A stretch of DNA of 64,000 bases from Acidobacteriota bacterium (GTDB lineage Bacteria; Acidobacteriota; Holophagae; Holophagales; Holophagaceae). The stretch lies in contig JACPYP010000011.1 of assembly GCA_016195985.1 (NCBI GenBank), positions 558,001 to 622,000 on the forward strand, in the 5' to 3' direction. This document shows, piece after piece, positions 44,420 to 53,001 of this stretch; position 1 is the first letter of the stretch, and every line of letters starts with the position of its first letter. The position numbers were made by a program, and so were the translations under genes. A model generated the notes under the pieces. That model was not told the DNA's origin. It saw only the letters and a list, made by a program, of their open reading frames with translations, and did no database searches.

Positions 44420-45846
44420 GCAAGACCAGCGTCATCTACGACAAGTTCGAGCGCCATTCCCAGGGCCAGGGCCTGAAGGGCCATGCCACCCACTACTGCC
44501 CCGGCTGCGGCCACGGCCTGGCCCACAAGTTCCTGGCCGAAGCCATCGACGCCCTGGGCATCCAGGACCGCACGGTGGCCGTGAGCCCCGTGGGCTGCTC
44601 CGTGTTCCTCTACTACTACTTCGATGTGGGCAACACTCAGGCTGCTCATGGTCGGGCCCCCGTGGTGGCCCTGGGCCACAAGTTCGCCAACCCCGATAGC
44701 GTCGTCATCAGCTACCAGGGCGACGGCGACCTGGCCTCCATCGGCCTGGCGGAAACGGTCGCCACGGCCCAGCTCGGCGCCCCCATCACCGTCATCTTCA
44801 TCAACAACGCCATCTATGGCATGACCGGCGGCCAGATGGCTCCCACCACGCTCATGGGCCAGCAGAGCTCCACCAGCCCCGCGGGCCGCGACCAGTACAA
44901 CGGCCAGCCCATGAAGATGGCCGAGCTCATCGCGGGCCTCGACGGCCCCGTCTACGTGGAACGCGTGGCCCTCTTCGACGCCAAGCAGCGCATCAAGGCC
45001 AAGAAGGCCATCCAGAAGGCCATCAAGCTGCAGGTGGAAGGCCGCGGCTACTCCTTCATCGAAGTGCTGGCCGAGTGCCCCACCCACCTGAAGATGAGTC
45101 CCGAGGAAACCGAGAAGTGGGTCAAGGAATGCATGGAGCCCGTCTATCCCCTCGGCGTGAAGAAGGATCTCACCGTCGAGCCCTGGTTCCACCGCAACGC
45201 CCCCTGCTTCAAGGGCGAGAAGATCCTGGCCCTCACCGGCGCCAGCACCGAGCGTCCCGAGCGCTTCTGCAAGGGCTTCCCCACCCAGCTCGACAAGAAT
45301 GACGTCTCCCTGAAGCTGGCCGGCAGCGGCGGCGACGGCGCCCAGACGGCCGCCATGCTCATCGCCCGCGCCGCCATCAGCGAGGGCTTCGACGCCACCC
45401 ACATCCCCAGCTACGGCCCTGAAAGCCGCGGCGGTACTTCCTACGCGGACGTACACGTGGCTGAAGACGAAGTGCTGAACCCCGGCTCGCCCGATCCTCA
45501 GATCCTGCTGGCCTTCAACGCCCCCAGCCTGGCCAAGTTCGGCCCCACCGTGCGCAAGGGCGGCTACGTGATCTACGACAGTTCTGTGGTGACGGAAGCT
45601 CCCGTGCTGGATCCCAGCATCAAGGTCTTCCCCGTGCCCTTCACCGGCATCGCCACGGACCTGGGCAAGGCAGTGGTGAAGAACATCGTGGCCCTGGGCG
45701 CCCTCCAGGCCGCCACGAACATCTTCCCCAAGGAGACCCTCCTCAGTGCCATCGGCGTGGCCCTGAAGGACAAGTGCGCCCTCATCCCCCTCAATGAGGA
45801 AGCTTTCGCCTGGGGCATCAAGTCGGTGGAAGCGCTCAACAGCTAA
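44416..45846 (+). CDS. 2-oxoacid:ferredoxin oxidoreductase, fused beta and gamma subunits
   Basis: The 476-residue protein joins the TPP-binding beta subunit (YCPGCGHGLAHKF, SYQGDGDLASIGLAE, FINNAIYGMTGGQ) to a C-terminal gamma domain (from about residue 288: LKLAGSGGDGAQTAAMLI, IPSYGPESRGGTSYADV). With the preceding gene this makes a complete two-polypeptide enzyme where many organisms use three or four. It is translationally coupled to the alpha-subunit gene. Ferredoxin reduced here could feed anaerobic metabolism. Confidence 0.93.
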   Translation: MSKTSVIYDKFERHSQGQGLKGHATHYCPGCGHGLAHKFLAEAIDALGIQDRTVAVSPVGCSVFLYYYFDVGNTQAAHGRAPVVALGHKFANPDSVVISYQGDGDLASIGLAETVATAQLGAPITVIFINNAIYGMTGGQMAPTTLMGQQSSTSPAGRDQYNGQPMKMAELIAGLDGPVYVERVALFDAKQRIKAKKAIQKAIKLQVEGRGYSFIEVLAECPTHLKMSPEETEKWVKECMEPVYPLGVKKDLTVEPWFHRNAPCFKGEKILALTGASTERPERFCKGFPTQLDKNDVSLKLAGSGGDGAQTAAMLIARAAISEGFDATHIPSYGPESRGGTSYADVHVAEDEVLNPGSPDPQILLAFNAPSLAKFGPTVRKGGYVIYDSSVVTEAPVLDPSIKVFPVPFTGIATDLGKAVVKNIVALGALQAATNIFPKETLLSAIGVALKDKCALIPLNEEAFAWGIKSVEALNS

Positions 45847-45872
45847 TCCACAACCAGATTCCAGCAGAAAGA

Positions 45873-45962
45873 TCACCACCAAGACACCAAGTCACCAAGT
45901 CACCAAGAAAGGCTGAGTCCGCAACCCACGCAGTTCTTGGTGTCTTTGTGTCTTGGTGGTGA
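45873..45962. repeat. CACCAAG-type intergenic palindrome, copy 1
   Basis: TCACCACCAAGACACCAAG and extra CACCAAGT units on the left pair with TTCTTGGTGTCTTTGTGTCTTGGTGGTGA on the right. A second copy is at 63321-63401. Confidence 0.75.
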
Positions 45963-46014
45963 ATCCTTTTTTGACGATGAAGCCAAGCCCCATCCCAGGA
46001 ATCAGGAGGAAACC

Positions 46015-46278
46015 ATGACGGACACCGCCATCCAGACCACCCTCAATGCCGAGGAATGGAAAATCGTCATGGCCCTCCGAGAGATCCCCGACAGCCCGCT
46101 TCGCAAGAAGGTCTCGGGCCTGTTGGGCGAGCTGGCCCGTTTCATCCAGCAGCCCCGCTGCCTGGGCATGCAGGGCGACGGGTTCCCTTGCGGCACGCCC
46201 CACACCAGCTGCGAGGAATGCCAGCACATGCTGAAGGTGCTGGACGATCTCGCGGCCCGTCTGCCCGCGCAGGACTAA
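46015..46278 (+). CDS. small cysteine-containing protein of unknown function
   Basis: The 87-residue protein has a helical first half and four cysteines in the second (CLGMQGDGFPC, then CEECQHML), spaced like a metal-binding site. There is no signal peptide. AGGAGGA precedes the ATG and a terminator follows, so it is a single-gene unit. It sits downstream of the oxidoreductase but across an intergenic repeat, so a functional link is unsure. Confidence 0.75.
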   Translation: MTDTAIQTTLNAEEWKIVMALREIPDSPLRKKVSGLLGELARFIQQPRCLGMQGDGFPCGTPHTSCEECQHMLKVLDDLAARLPAQD

Positions 46279-46313
46279 AGCCCGCGGGATTCCGCTCCAA
46301 CTCCGTTAGGCTG

Positions 46314-46347
46314 AAGGCGGCCGCCCCTCCCGGGCGGCCGCCTTTCT
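46314..46347 (+). terminator. rho-independent terminator
   Basis: 13-bp stem AAGGCGGCCGCCC with GGGCGGCCGCCTT, five-base loop, followed by TTCT, after the small Cys protein gene. Confidence 0.8.
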
Positions 46348-46361
46348 GTCCAGGAACCGGC

Positions 46362-47264
46362 GTGACACGATCCATCCGCGACATGGCCGGGGCCGACGGC
46401 CTGCTGGTGCTGGTGGCCCTTATCTGGGGCTTCGCCTTCGTGGCCCAGCGCAGCGGCATGGAGGTGATCGGGCCCTTCGCCTTCGGCGCCGCGCGCTTCG
46501 CCCTGGGCGCGTTCTCCCTCATGCCCCTGCTCCTGCTGCAGCGCAGGCGGGAAGCGCGGAAAGGGCTGCGCCCCGTCCGCCTCGGCCTGTCGCGCCGGAT
46601 TTCCTGGGCGCTCGGGGCCGGGACGGTGCTCTTCGTGGCGGCCTCCCTTCAGCAGATCGGCCTCGTCCACACCACGGCGGGCAATGCGGGCTTCATCACC
46701 TGCCTCTACGTGGTGCTCGTGCCGCTGGCGGGGCGACTCCTGGGCCGGCCCGCGGGCGCGCGGATCTGGGCCGGGGCCGGGCTCGCCCTGGCCGGCCTCT
46801 ACATCCTCAGCATCGGCGCGGGCTTCAGCCTTGCTCCAGGCGACTCGCTGGAGCTGCTGGGCGCCTTCTTCTGGACGGCGCACATCCTGATCATCGCCCA
46901 GGCCGCCGCCCGCATCGACATCCTGGAACTGTCCATCGGACAGTTCCTCACCTGCGCCGCGCTCAGCCTCGCGGCCGCCCTGGTCCGCGAACCGGCCCCT
47001 TTCCGGGGCCTGGGCGCGGCGGCGCCGAACATCCTCTACGGCGGCCTGCTCTCGGTGGGCGTGGCCTACACCCTCCAGGTGGCCGCCCAGCGCAAGGCCC
47101 ATCCGGCCCACGCCTCGATCATCATGTCGCTGGAATCCCTGTTCGCCGCCGTGGGAGGGGTGCTCCTCCTCCACGAGCCCCTGACGACCCGCCTGTTCCT
47201 GGGCGGTACGCTCATGCTGGCGGGCATGGTCGTCTCCCAGCTGCAGCCCCGGAAAACGCCCTAG
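46362..47264 (+). CDS. EamA/DMT-family transporter
   Basis: The 300-residue protein has about ten membrane segments in two EamA halves: LIWGFAFVAQRSGMEVIGPF at the start and TAGNAGFITCLYVVLVPL in the first half, then SLESLFAAVGGVLLLHEPLT in the second. Drug/metabolite transporters move amino acids or small metabolites; the substrate is unknown. GTG at 46362 has AGGA upstream; an ATG at 46383 is an alternative. Its stop overlaps the convergent DUF1003 gene by four bases. Confidence 0.9.
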   Translation: MTRSIRDMAGADGLLVLVALIWGFAFVAQRSGMEVIGPFAFGAARFALGAFSLMPLLLLQRRREARKGLRPVRLGLSRRISWALGAGTVLFVAASLQQIGLVHTTAGNAGFITCLYVVLVPLAGRLLGRPAGARIWAGAGLALAGLYILSIGAGFSLAPGDSLELLGAFFWTAHILIIAQAAARIDILELSIGQFLTCAALSLAAALVREPAPFRGLGAAAPNILYGGLLSVGVAYTLQVAAQRKAHPAHASIIMSLESLFAAVGGVLLLHEPLTTRLFLGGTLMLAGMVVSQLQPRKTP

Positions 47265-48112
47265 GAGCCCTTCTCCGCCGCGGCGATCAGCAGTGCCTCC
47301 ATGCGGTCCAGGCGCTGCCGGAACTGGCCGGAGAGTTCTTCCACCTTTTCGTGCAGGTGCGCGATCTCCAGTTCGGCCTTCACGTTGATTTCGTACTCCA
47401 CGTCGTCGCGGATATGGTCCTTGGCGGCCTGCCGGTTCTGGGCCAGCAGCACCAGGATGGACAGGATGATGGCTTCCAGCGACACCACCATGGTGAGGAA
47501 GCCGAAGGGATAGGGGTCGAAGGAGGTCCTTCCGCTCACGTTCAGGAAAATCCACAGGGCGAACCAGCCGGCGTTCAACAGGAGGAAGGTCATGCTGCCT
47601 GAGAACGCGGCGATCCAGTCCGTGAGCCGTTCCAGGATGGAGCGCTGGTCCTCGATCTCATCCTGGACGTTGCGGGCCACCCGGGTGCGCAGCAGGAGAT
47701 CCGCCTTGCGGGTCATGGCCCCCATGGCGCCCAGCAGATGCAGCGCCGCTTCGGGTTTCTGGGTGACCAGCAGCAGCAGGTCCGCCCGGTCGAGCTCCAG
47801 CAGCTCCGTGGGGACGAGGGCCGTGGCCGTGGCTGTCCGGGCGCCTTCATCCAGCATGGCCAGCTCGCCGAAGACATCGCCGCGGTGCCTTCCCGTGAGC
47901 ACGATCTTCTGCCCGGCCCGGTCCACGACCGAGATCTCGATTTCGCCGGAGGCGACGATGTACATGGCCTCGCCGGGATCTCCCGCCTTGAACAGCGCCT
48001 CTCCGGGCTGGAGGCACCGCAGATCCACCGCCTGGGCCAGGAGCTCCAGCTCCTCGGACCCCAGGGCCGCGAAAAGGGGAAGGTCGGCCAGCAGGGTGGC
48101 GTCGGCGGCCAT
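47261..48112 (-). CDS. cyclic-nucleotide-binding domain fused to DUF1003 membrane protein
   Basis: The 283-residue protein has an N-terminal cNMP-binding fold (residues 5-125: LRCLQPGEALFKAGDPGEAM, MYIVASGEIEISV, GDVFGELAMLDEGARTATAT). A C-terminal DUF1003 domain follows, with two membrane helices (MTFLLLNAGWFALWIFLNV and VSLEAIILSILVLLAQN) and a coiled tail. The nucleotide-binding residues are only partly conserved. The ATG at 48112 is preferred because GGAG is six bases upstream; ATG at 48118 would overlap it. It may sense a ligand or carry a regulatory signal to the membrane. Confidence 0.85.
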   Translation of the reverse strand: MAADATLLADLPLFAALGSEELELLAQAVDLRCLQPGEALFKAGDPGEAMYIVASGEIEISVVDRAGQKIVLTGRHRGDVFGELAMLDEGARTATATALVPTELLELDRADLLLLVTQKPEAALHLLGAMGAMTRKADLLLRTRVARNVQDEIEDQRSILERLTDWIAAFSGSMTFLLLNAGWFALWIFLNVSGRTSFDPYPFGFLTMVVSLEAIILSILVLLAQNRQAAKDHIRDDVEYEINVKAELEIAHLHEKVEELSGQFRQRLDRMEALLIAAAEKGS

Positions 48113-48174
48113 GGGCATCTCCGAAAGGGGTCGGAGCCAACCTATCGCACTCTTGGGCCGAATGCGAAATGCCA

Positions 48175-49863
48175 TCACTCCTGGGAGGCATAGAGGCCGA
48201 AGCTGACCTCGCTGCCGGTCTCGTTGAAGGCGAGATCCCGGCCCAGGGCCTGCAGCAGCAACAGGCCCCGCCCGGAAAGGGTGTCGGGGGTTTCCGCCAT
48301 GTGTGCCAGGTACCTGCGCCAGTCGAAGCCCTTGCCCGGGTCCGCCACGCGAACCAGCAGGCGGGAGCAGATCCCGTCTGGCCCGAGGCGGAGGCTGACC
48401 TGAAGCTCGATGGGCACCTGGCCGCAGGTCTCCAGCCGGGACCTCCGCTCCAGGTCGTAGCGCTCGAAGTCGTCCTCTTTGAGGGCCGAATCCAGCTCAA
48501 GCACGCCGTGATCCACCGCGTTGATGATGGCCTCCGACAGCAGCAGAGCCAGGTTCTGGGCCATGCTCTGGGACACGCCGTGGCGGCTCAGGAATCCCAC
48601 CAGCGTCGAACCCATCTCCTGGTAGGCCGGAATGCCGGGATGGAAGCGCAGACGCAGGTCCATGGCCTGCCCTTCATGGTTTTCCGGCGGCAACCTCGTC
48701 CCGGAGGAGGCCGGCGCCGCGTGGCCAGGCTGGAAGGGCCACAGGCACCAGCTGACGTCGTCGGCCAGGTCGAGGTTTCCGATCCGCTGTTCCACCAGGC
48801 CGCGCAGCCGGTCCGTGAAGCCGTCGAGCCCGCAGTCCCGGAAGATCCCGATGATCTGCCCTTCGTCCACGATGTCCGTGAGGCCGTCGCTGCAGGCGAA
48901 GAAACAGTCGCCCGGCGCCATCCTGGCGCGGCCCACCGCCGGAGAGCCGAGATCCTTCTGGATGCCCAGGGGAATGCCCGTAGAGGGGAACCTGGCCACG
49001 CTCCCATCGGCCCGGAGCACCAGGGCGTCGGGCATGGCCGAATTGATGACGAAGAATTCCCCCGAGTGCCAGTCCATGCGGAAAAGGACCGCGCAGGAGA
49101 ACCGCCCCACCGGAAGCAGGTGGATCAGTTTCTCGTTGATCTCCTCGAGGATGCTTGGCAGCGGGAAATTCCGGGCTGCGAGCGCGTTGAACACGTCCAG
49201 CGTCGGGATGCCGGAGATGCCCGCCATCAAGCCGTGGCCCATGGGATCGCAAACCATGCCGAAGTGGATGCCGGCCGCACCGCCCCGGTAGGTGCAGATG
49301 TCTCCGTTGATGCGGCGGGTGGCCATGGTTTCCATCACGAAACCCCTGGGCAGCGCGGCTTTCCCCGGCTCCAGCAGCCGGTTCAGCATGTGCTTCACCA
49401 CCGCGATCTCGTCCCTCTCCTCCGCCTCCCGCGCGGCCCGGCTGGCCTGGGCGGCCACCAGTTCCGCCGTGGCCCGGATGCGGAGGCGGAGCTCCTGGAT
49501 GGTGAAGGGTTTGATGAGGAAATCCACGGCCCCGGCTTCCAGGCACTCCTTCAACACCTCCGCCTCGCCATGCCCTGTGAACACCACCACGGGAACGGAT
49601 GGGCCCGCCGGGCCTTCGCTGGACAGGGCGCGGATCCTGCGCGTGAACTCGGCGCCGCTCATTCCCGGCATCGAGTAGTCGGTCAGCACCAAGTCCGGCG
49701 CCTGTTCCCGGAAGCGCTCCAGCCCTTCATTCCCATCCCGGACGGAGATCACTTCAAAGCCGTCCACTTCCAAGGCCGCGCGGACAAGCCGGCGGGTGAG
49801 GGGATCGTCATCCGCCACGAGGATCTTCAGATTGCCTGGGGAACCGTGCGGCGTGGCTGTCAC
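48175..49863 (-). CDS. response regulator with SpoIIE-type phosphatase and HATPase domains
   Basis: The 562-residue protein has a receiver domain (residues 12-130: ILVADDDPLTRRLVRAAL, DLVLTDYSMPGMSG, KPFTIQELRL), a PP2C/SpoIIE phosphatase domain (about 165-385: NGDICTYRGG, DPMGHGLMAG, FFACSDGLTDIVDEGQIIGI), and a C-terminal HATPase_c_2 domain (LLLSEAIINAVDHGV, SGRGLLLLQALG) like RsbW anti-sigma kinases. Phosphatase and kinase of a partner-switching loop in one polypeptide imply an on/off module acting on the STAS protein encoded next upstream. The output sigma factor is not in the window. Confidence 0.92.
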   Translation of the reverse strand: MTATPHGSPGNLKILVADDDPLTRRLVRAALEVDGFEVISVRDGNEGLERFREQAPDLVLTDYSMPGMSGAEFTRRIRALSSEGPAGPSVPVVVFTGHGEAEVLKECLEAGAVDFLIKPFTIQELRLRIRATAELVAAQASRAAREAEERDEIAVVKHMLNRLLEPGKAALPRGFVMETMATRRINGDICTYRGGAAGIHFGMVCDPMGHGLMAGISGIPTLDVFNALAARNFPLPSILEEINEKLIHLLPVGRFSCAVLFRMDWHSGEFFVINSAMPDALVLRADGSVARFPSTGIPLGIQKDLGSPAVGRARMAPGDCFFACSDGLTDIVDEGQIIGIFRDCGLDGFTDRLRGLVEQRIGNLDLADDVSWCLWPFQPGHAAPASSGTRLPPENHEGQAMDLRLRFHPGIPAYQEMGSTLVGFLSRHGVSQSMAQNLALLLSEAIINAVDHGVLELDSALKEDDFERYDLERRSRLETCGQVPIELQVSLRLGPDGICSRLLVRVADPGKGFDWRRYLAHMAETPDTLSGRGLLLLQALGRDLAFNETGSEVSFGLYASQE

Positions 49864-49897
49864 GAGGCGCCTTTCCTGAAGGGGGGCCTCCGGCTGT

Positions 49898-50206
49898 TCA
49901 AGGCAGGATGGGCACCAGCTTGCTGAAATTCACGATCTTGAGCACCTCGGCCACCTGGGCGGATGGCCGGACGATGGCCAGCTCCTTGTGGGCCGCCCGG
50001 GCCTTCTGATTGAAGTAGAGGATCATCCCCAGGACGCTGGAATCCAGAAAGGTCACACCGGACATGTCCAGCTGGATGCGGGTCGCTGCCGGGTGCTCAA
50101 GGGCGGCCAGGGTGGCGGCGCGGAAATCGGGATAGACCCCGTAGGCCAGCCGCCCGTCCAGGTGAACGGTGGCGCAGCCAGAATCCACCACGGTCTTGAA
50201 TTCCAC
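49898..50206 (-). CDS. STAS-domain anti-sigma factor antagonist
   Basis: The 102-residue protein is one STAS domain (VHLDGRLAYGVYPDFRAATL, LDMSGVTFLDSSVLGMILYF). The serine in FLDSS is the predicted phosphorylation site. It is encoded 34 bp upstream of the phosphatase-HATPase protein and likely switches partner according to phosphorylation. Here the first serine of the usual D-S-S/T-G motif is present and the glycine is replaced by Val. Confidence 0.9.
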   Translation of the reverse strand: MEFKTVVDSGCATVHLDGRLAYGVYPDFRAATLAALEHPAATRIQLDMSGVTFLDSSVLGMILYFNQKARAAHKELAIVRPSAQVAEVLKIVNFSKLVPILP

Positions 50207-50216
50207 GGGCCCCTCC

Positions 50217-51287
50217 TCAGAACAGCTCGACGTCTCCCGAATCCATGGAAGCGGCCTGGACCGAATTGTGGGCCGGTTCTCCGAAGGCCTCGAATTCCCT
50301 TGCCGCCTGGAGCATCAGCCCGGCCAGCGGCCTGCCGCCCAGGTCCACCTCGTGGGCGAGGGCCTGGAGCTTGGCCGAAAACGCCGCCAGGTGTCCCGAC
50401 CCCACCGTCACCCCCCGCAGGATCTGGCGGACCATGTCCTCGAATTGCAGGGCCTGGATGGATCGGCCGACCTGCGCCCTCACCGCCATGCCCACCTCTT
50501 CCATGCGGGCCACCAGGGCCTGGGCCCGGATCTCGCTCTCGCTGATGGCGGTCACCATGGTCTCAGCCGACTGCTTGGAATGGATGATCTCGTTGAAGTC
50601 ATTGGATGCGATGAGGCCCGCCTGGGTCTGGGCCCGGGCCAGAACCTCCCCGGTTTCCCGCATCTGGCTGGAAATCTGATCGCTGATCTTCCCGCTGCGG
50701 TCCGCCAGCTTCTGCACCTCGCCGGCCACCACCGAGAAACCCGCGCCGTACTTGCGGGCATGGGCGGCTTCGATGCTGGCGTTGAGGGCCAGCATGTGGG
50801 TGCGGGTGGCCACTTCCGCCAGTTCGCCCAGCGACTCGCCCATGGAGGCGGAGCGCACCTGGATGCTTTCCATTTCGTCCACCAGCTGGAAGCTGTATTT
50901 CCCGATCTCCATCATGGCCTGCACGAAGAGGTCCAGCGTCCCTCGGATGCTGCTGGCGAAAGCCTCCACGGACTGGGTTCCCGACTGGCCTTCGAGGCTC
51001 ACTTCCAGCACGCGGTGGAGTTCCATGGCCAGTTCGTACTGGTTCTTGGCCAGGACATCCAGTTCCTGGAGGGCTTCCCCGAAACCCCGGACAGCCTCGC
51101 CCATCAGCCCCTCGGCCTGCTGGAGCTTGAGCCCCTGCTCCCGGATCGCCTCCTCCAGGGCCCCGGCCTGGACCCTCAGGAAGGCCGCGAGGGCTCTGCG
51201 CACCTCTTCCGGAGGTTCCCCAGGCGAAGGAGCCGCTTCCATCTCCAGCGCCGCCCTGCCTGACCCCTTGCTGCGGAAAAGGCCCAC
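50217..51287 (-). CDS. soluble methyl-accepting chemotaxis-like protein
   Basis: The 356-residue protein has no membrane segment. An N-terminal helical region leads to the MCP signalling core, seen as ALNASIEAAHARKYGAGFSV followed by VVAGEVQKLADRSGKISDQI. Methylation helices are short, so it may be a cytoplasmic receptor. GTG at 51287 is chosen because GGAG lies six bases upstream; a GTG at 51350 is longer. It ends 10 bp before the STAS gene in the same direction, so receptor, STAS and phosphatase probably form one operon. Confidence 0.85.
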   Translation of the reverse strand: MGLFRSKGSGRAALEMEAAPSPGEPPEEVRRALAAFLRVQAGALEEAIREQGLKLQQAEGLMGEAVRGFGEALQELDVLAKNQYELAMELHRVLEVSLEGQSGTQSVEAFASSIRGTLDLFVQAMMEIGKYSFQLVDEMESIQVRSASMGESLGELAEVATRTHMLALNASIEAAHARKYGAGFSVVAGEVQKLADRSGKISDQISSQMRETGEVLARAQTQAGLIASNDFNEIIHSKQSAETMVTAISESEIRAQALVARMEEVGMAVRAQVGRSIQALQFEDMVRQILRGVTVGSGHLAAFSAKLQALAHEVDLGGRPLAGLMLQAAREFEAFGEPAHNSVQAASMDSGDVELF

Positions 51288-51464
51288 TCCAAACTCCAAG
51301 CTTTGCGGTTGGCGGCGCCCGGGTTGCTTCGGGCAGGGTCCACGGGCCACGCCGGTCCTTCTTCATCGGAGCCCCCCTCCCTCCGCATGAAGAAGGGAGG
51401 GGATGGAACCATTGACGCCGCCCGAAAGGCGGCCTCGCGCGCAAAATGGGGCCCTGGAGCACCC

Positions 51465-52442
51465 ATGACCCAGCCTGCCCCCCTACCCGTGGCGATCGTC
51501 CAGCATCCCCCGGTCTTCCTCAACCTGGAGGCAAGCCTGCAGCGGGCCGAGGCCCTCGTGGCAGAGGCCGCCCGGAACGGGGCGAAGCTGGTCGCCTTCC
51601 CCGAAACATGGCTGCCGGGTTATCCGGTATGGCTGGACGAGGCGCCCGATGCGGCCCGCTGGGACCACCCTGGCGCCAAGGAGCTCTATCAGGTGCTGAC
51701 CGGGCAATCCCTGTCGATTCCGGGTCCGCATGTCGACCGGCTGCGGGCCTTGGCCGCCCAGCACCAGGTGGACCTGGTCATGGGCGCCCATGAACGCCGG
51801 GGCGGCACCCTCTACAACGTGATGCTCTTCCTTTCCGCCGATGGGAACCGCCACGCCCTGCACCGCAAGCTCACGCCCACATACTCCGAGCGCCTCATCT
51901 GGGGCCAGGGGGACGGCAGCACCCTGGCCACCCTGGACACCGGCCACGGCACCGTGGGCGGGCTCATCTGCTGGGAGCACTGGATGCCACTCGCCCGCGC
52001 CGCCATGCACGCCAAGCAGGAACTGGTGCATGTGGCCCAATGGCCCGCCGTGGGCGAGCTGCACCAGTTGGCCAGCCGCGCCTACGCCTTCGAGGGCCAA
52101 TGCTTCGTCCTGGCGGCGGGCTGCGTCCTCAGCAAGGCCGACGTGCTCAACGGCCTGGCCAGCCTCGGCCACCGGTCGGGCCCCGCCTTCGAGATGCTGG
52201 CCAGCATGCCTGGGGATGCCGGCCACCTCTACAAGAACGGCGGCAGCGCCATCATCGCCCCGGATGCCAGTTACCTGGCGCTCCCCAGCCACGAGGCAAC
52301 CATCCTCTATGCGGATCTGGACCCCGGACTGGCCACCCAGGGGCACCTGGTGCTGGACACAGCTGGACACTACGCGCGTCCCGACGTGTTCCAGCTCAGC
52401 GTGGACACTCGGCCCAAAGAGGGCGTGGCCTTCACCGGCTAG
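51465..52442 (+). CDS. nitrilase-family carbon-nitrogen hydrolase
   Basis: The 325-residue protein carries the nitrilase catalytic triad: Glu in VAFPETWLPGYPVW, Lys in LHRKLTPTYSERLIWGQGDG, and Cys in GGLICWEHWMPLAR. The CWEHW block and length match true aliphatic nitrilases and cyanide hydratases rather than amidases. ATG at 51465; the long upstream frame overlaps non-coding sequence. It is convergent with the SnoaL-like gene, whose end overlaps it by 11 bp. Confidence 0.9.
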   Translation: MTQPAPLPVAIVQHPPVFLNLEASLQRAEALVAEAARNGAKLVAFPETWLPGYPVWLDEAPDAARWDHPGAKELYQVLTGQSLSIPGPHVDRLRALAAQHQVDLVMGAHERRGGTLYNVMLFLSADGNRHALHRKLTPTYSERLIWGQGDGSTLATLDTGHGTVGGLICWEHWMPLARAAMHAKQELVHVAQWPAVGELHQLASRAYAFEGQCFVLAAGCVLSKADVLNGLASLGHRSGPAFEMLASMPGDAGHLYKNGGSAIIAPDASYLALPSHEATILYADLDPGLATQGHLVLDTAGHYARPDVFQLSVDTRPKEGVAFTG

Positions 52443-52980
52443 TGGTGTCCGCTCGAAATACCAGGTGCGATCTCAACGCCCATGGACACCACGGGGCGGG
52501 GGTCTGGGGGCGTGGCAGCGCCCCCAGCGGGGTGACAGCATGGGCGCGGTCCCGCGCCCATGCGCCAGAGGGGCCATGTCCGCCGAAGCTCGGCACCGTG
52601 CGGATGTAGCTCCGCTTGGCCGCGACCAGGCCCTCGCGCAGCTGGATGTGGTCGATGCCGTGCCGCACCTCGCGGACCTCGGGGAGGTTTCCGGGCGGCA
52701 CCGGCCAATCCAGAGCCCACTCGAAGCTGAAGGCCTGGCGGGCAGGATCGACGCAAAGGCTTTTCAAGTCGAAGCGGAACTCCCCGTGCGCCTCGAACCA
52801 GGGCCCCCAGGCCTTCGCCAGGGCCTGCTTGCCCCTCACGACGCGGCCGTTCCAGTGCTCGAACACCGCGTCCTCGGCCATGCCCCGCAGCACGGCTTCC
52901 AGGTCGTGGCGGTTCCAGGCCTCCAGCCACCTGCGCAGGAAGGCTTCGATGCTGGCGGCGTCAAGCTCCTGACCTGCCAT
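52432..52980 (-). CDS. SnoaL/NTF2-like small protein with odd C-terminal tail
   Basis: Residues 1-130 form a SnoaL-like (NTF2) fold: IEAFLRRWLEAWNRHDLEAV, AVFEHWNGRVVRGKQALAKA. The last 50 residues have no family character and run through a strong DNA hairpin at 52504-52527 into the end of the nitrilase gene. The original stop may have been lost by a frameshift, or the tail is simply readthrough of a non-coding segment. Function unknown; many such proteins bind small hydrophobic ligands. Confidence 0.7.
   Translation of the reverse strand: MAGQELDAASIEAFLRRWLEAWNRHDLEAVLRGMAEDAVFEHWNGRVVRGKQALAKAWGPWFEAHGEFRFDLKSLCVDPARQAFSFEWALDWPVPPGNLPEVREVRHGIDHIQLREGLVAAKRSYIRTVPSFGGHGPSGAWARDRAHAVTPLGALPRPQTPAPWCPWALRSHLVFRADTTSR
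52504..52527. terminator. hairpin inside the SnoaL-like gene end
   Basis: CTGGGGGCG and CGCCCCCAG form a perfect 9-bp stem with a 6-base loop. It could be the terminator for the nitrilase gene, overlapped by an extended tail of the opposing gene. Confidence 0.5.
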
Positions 52981-53001
52981 GGGACCTCCCGGGTCGATGC
53001 G

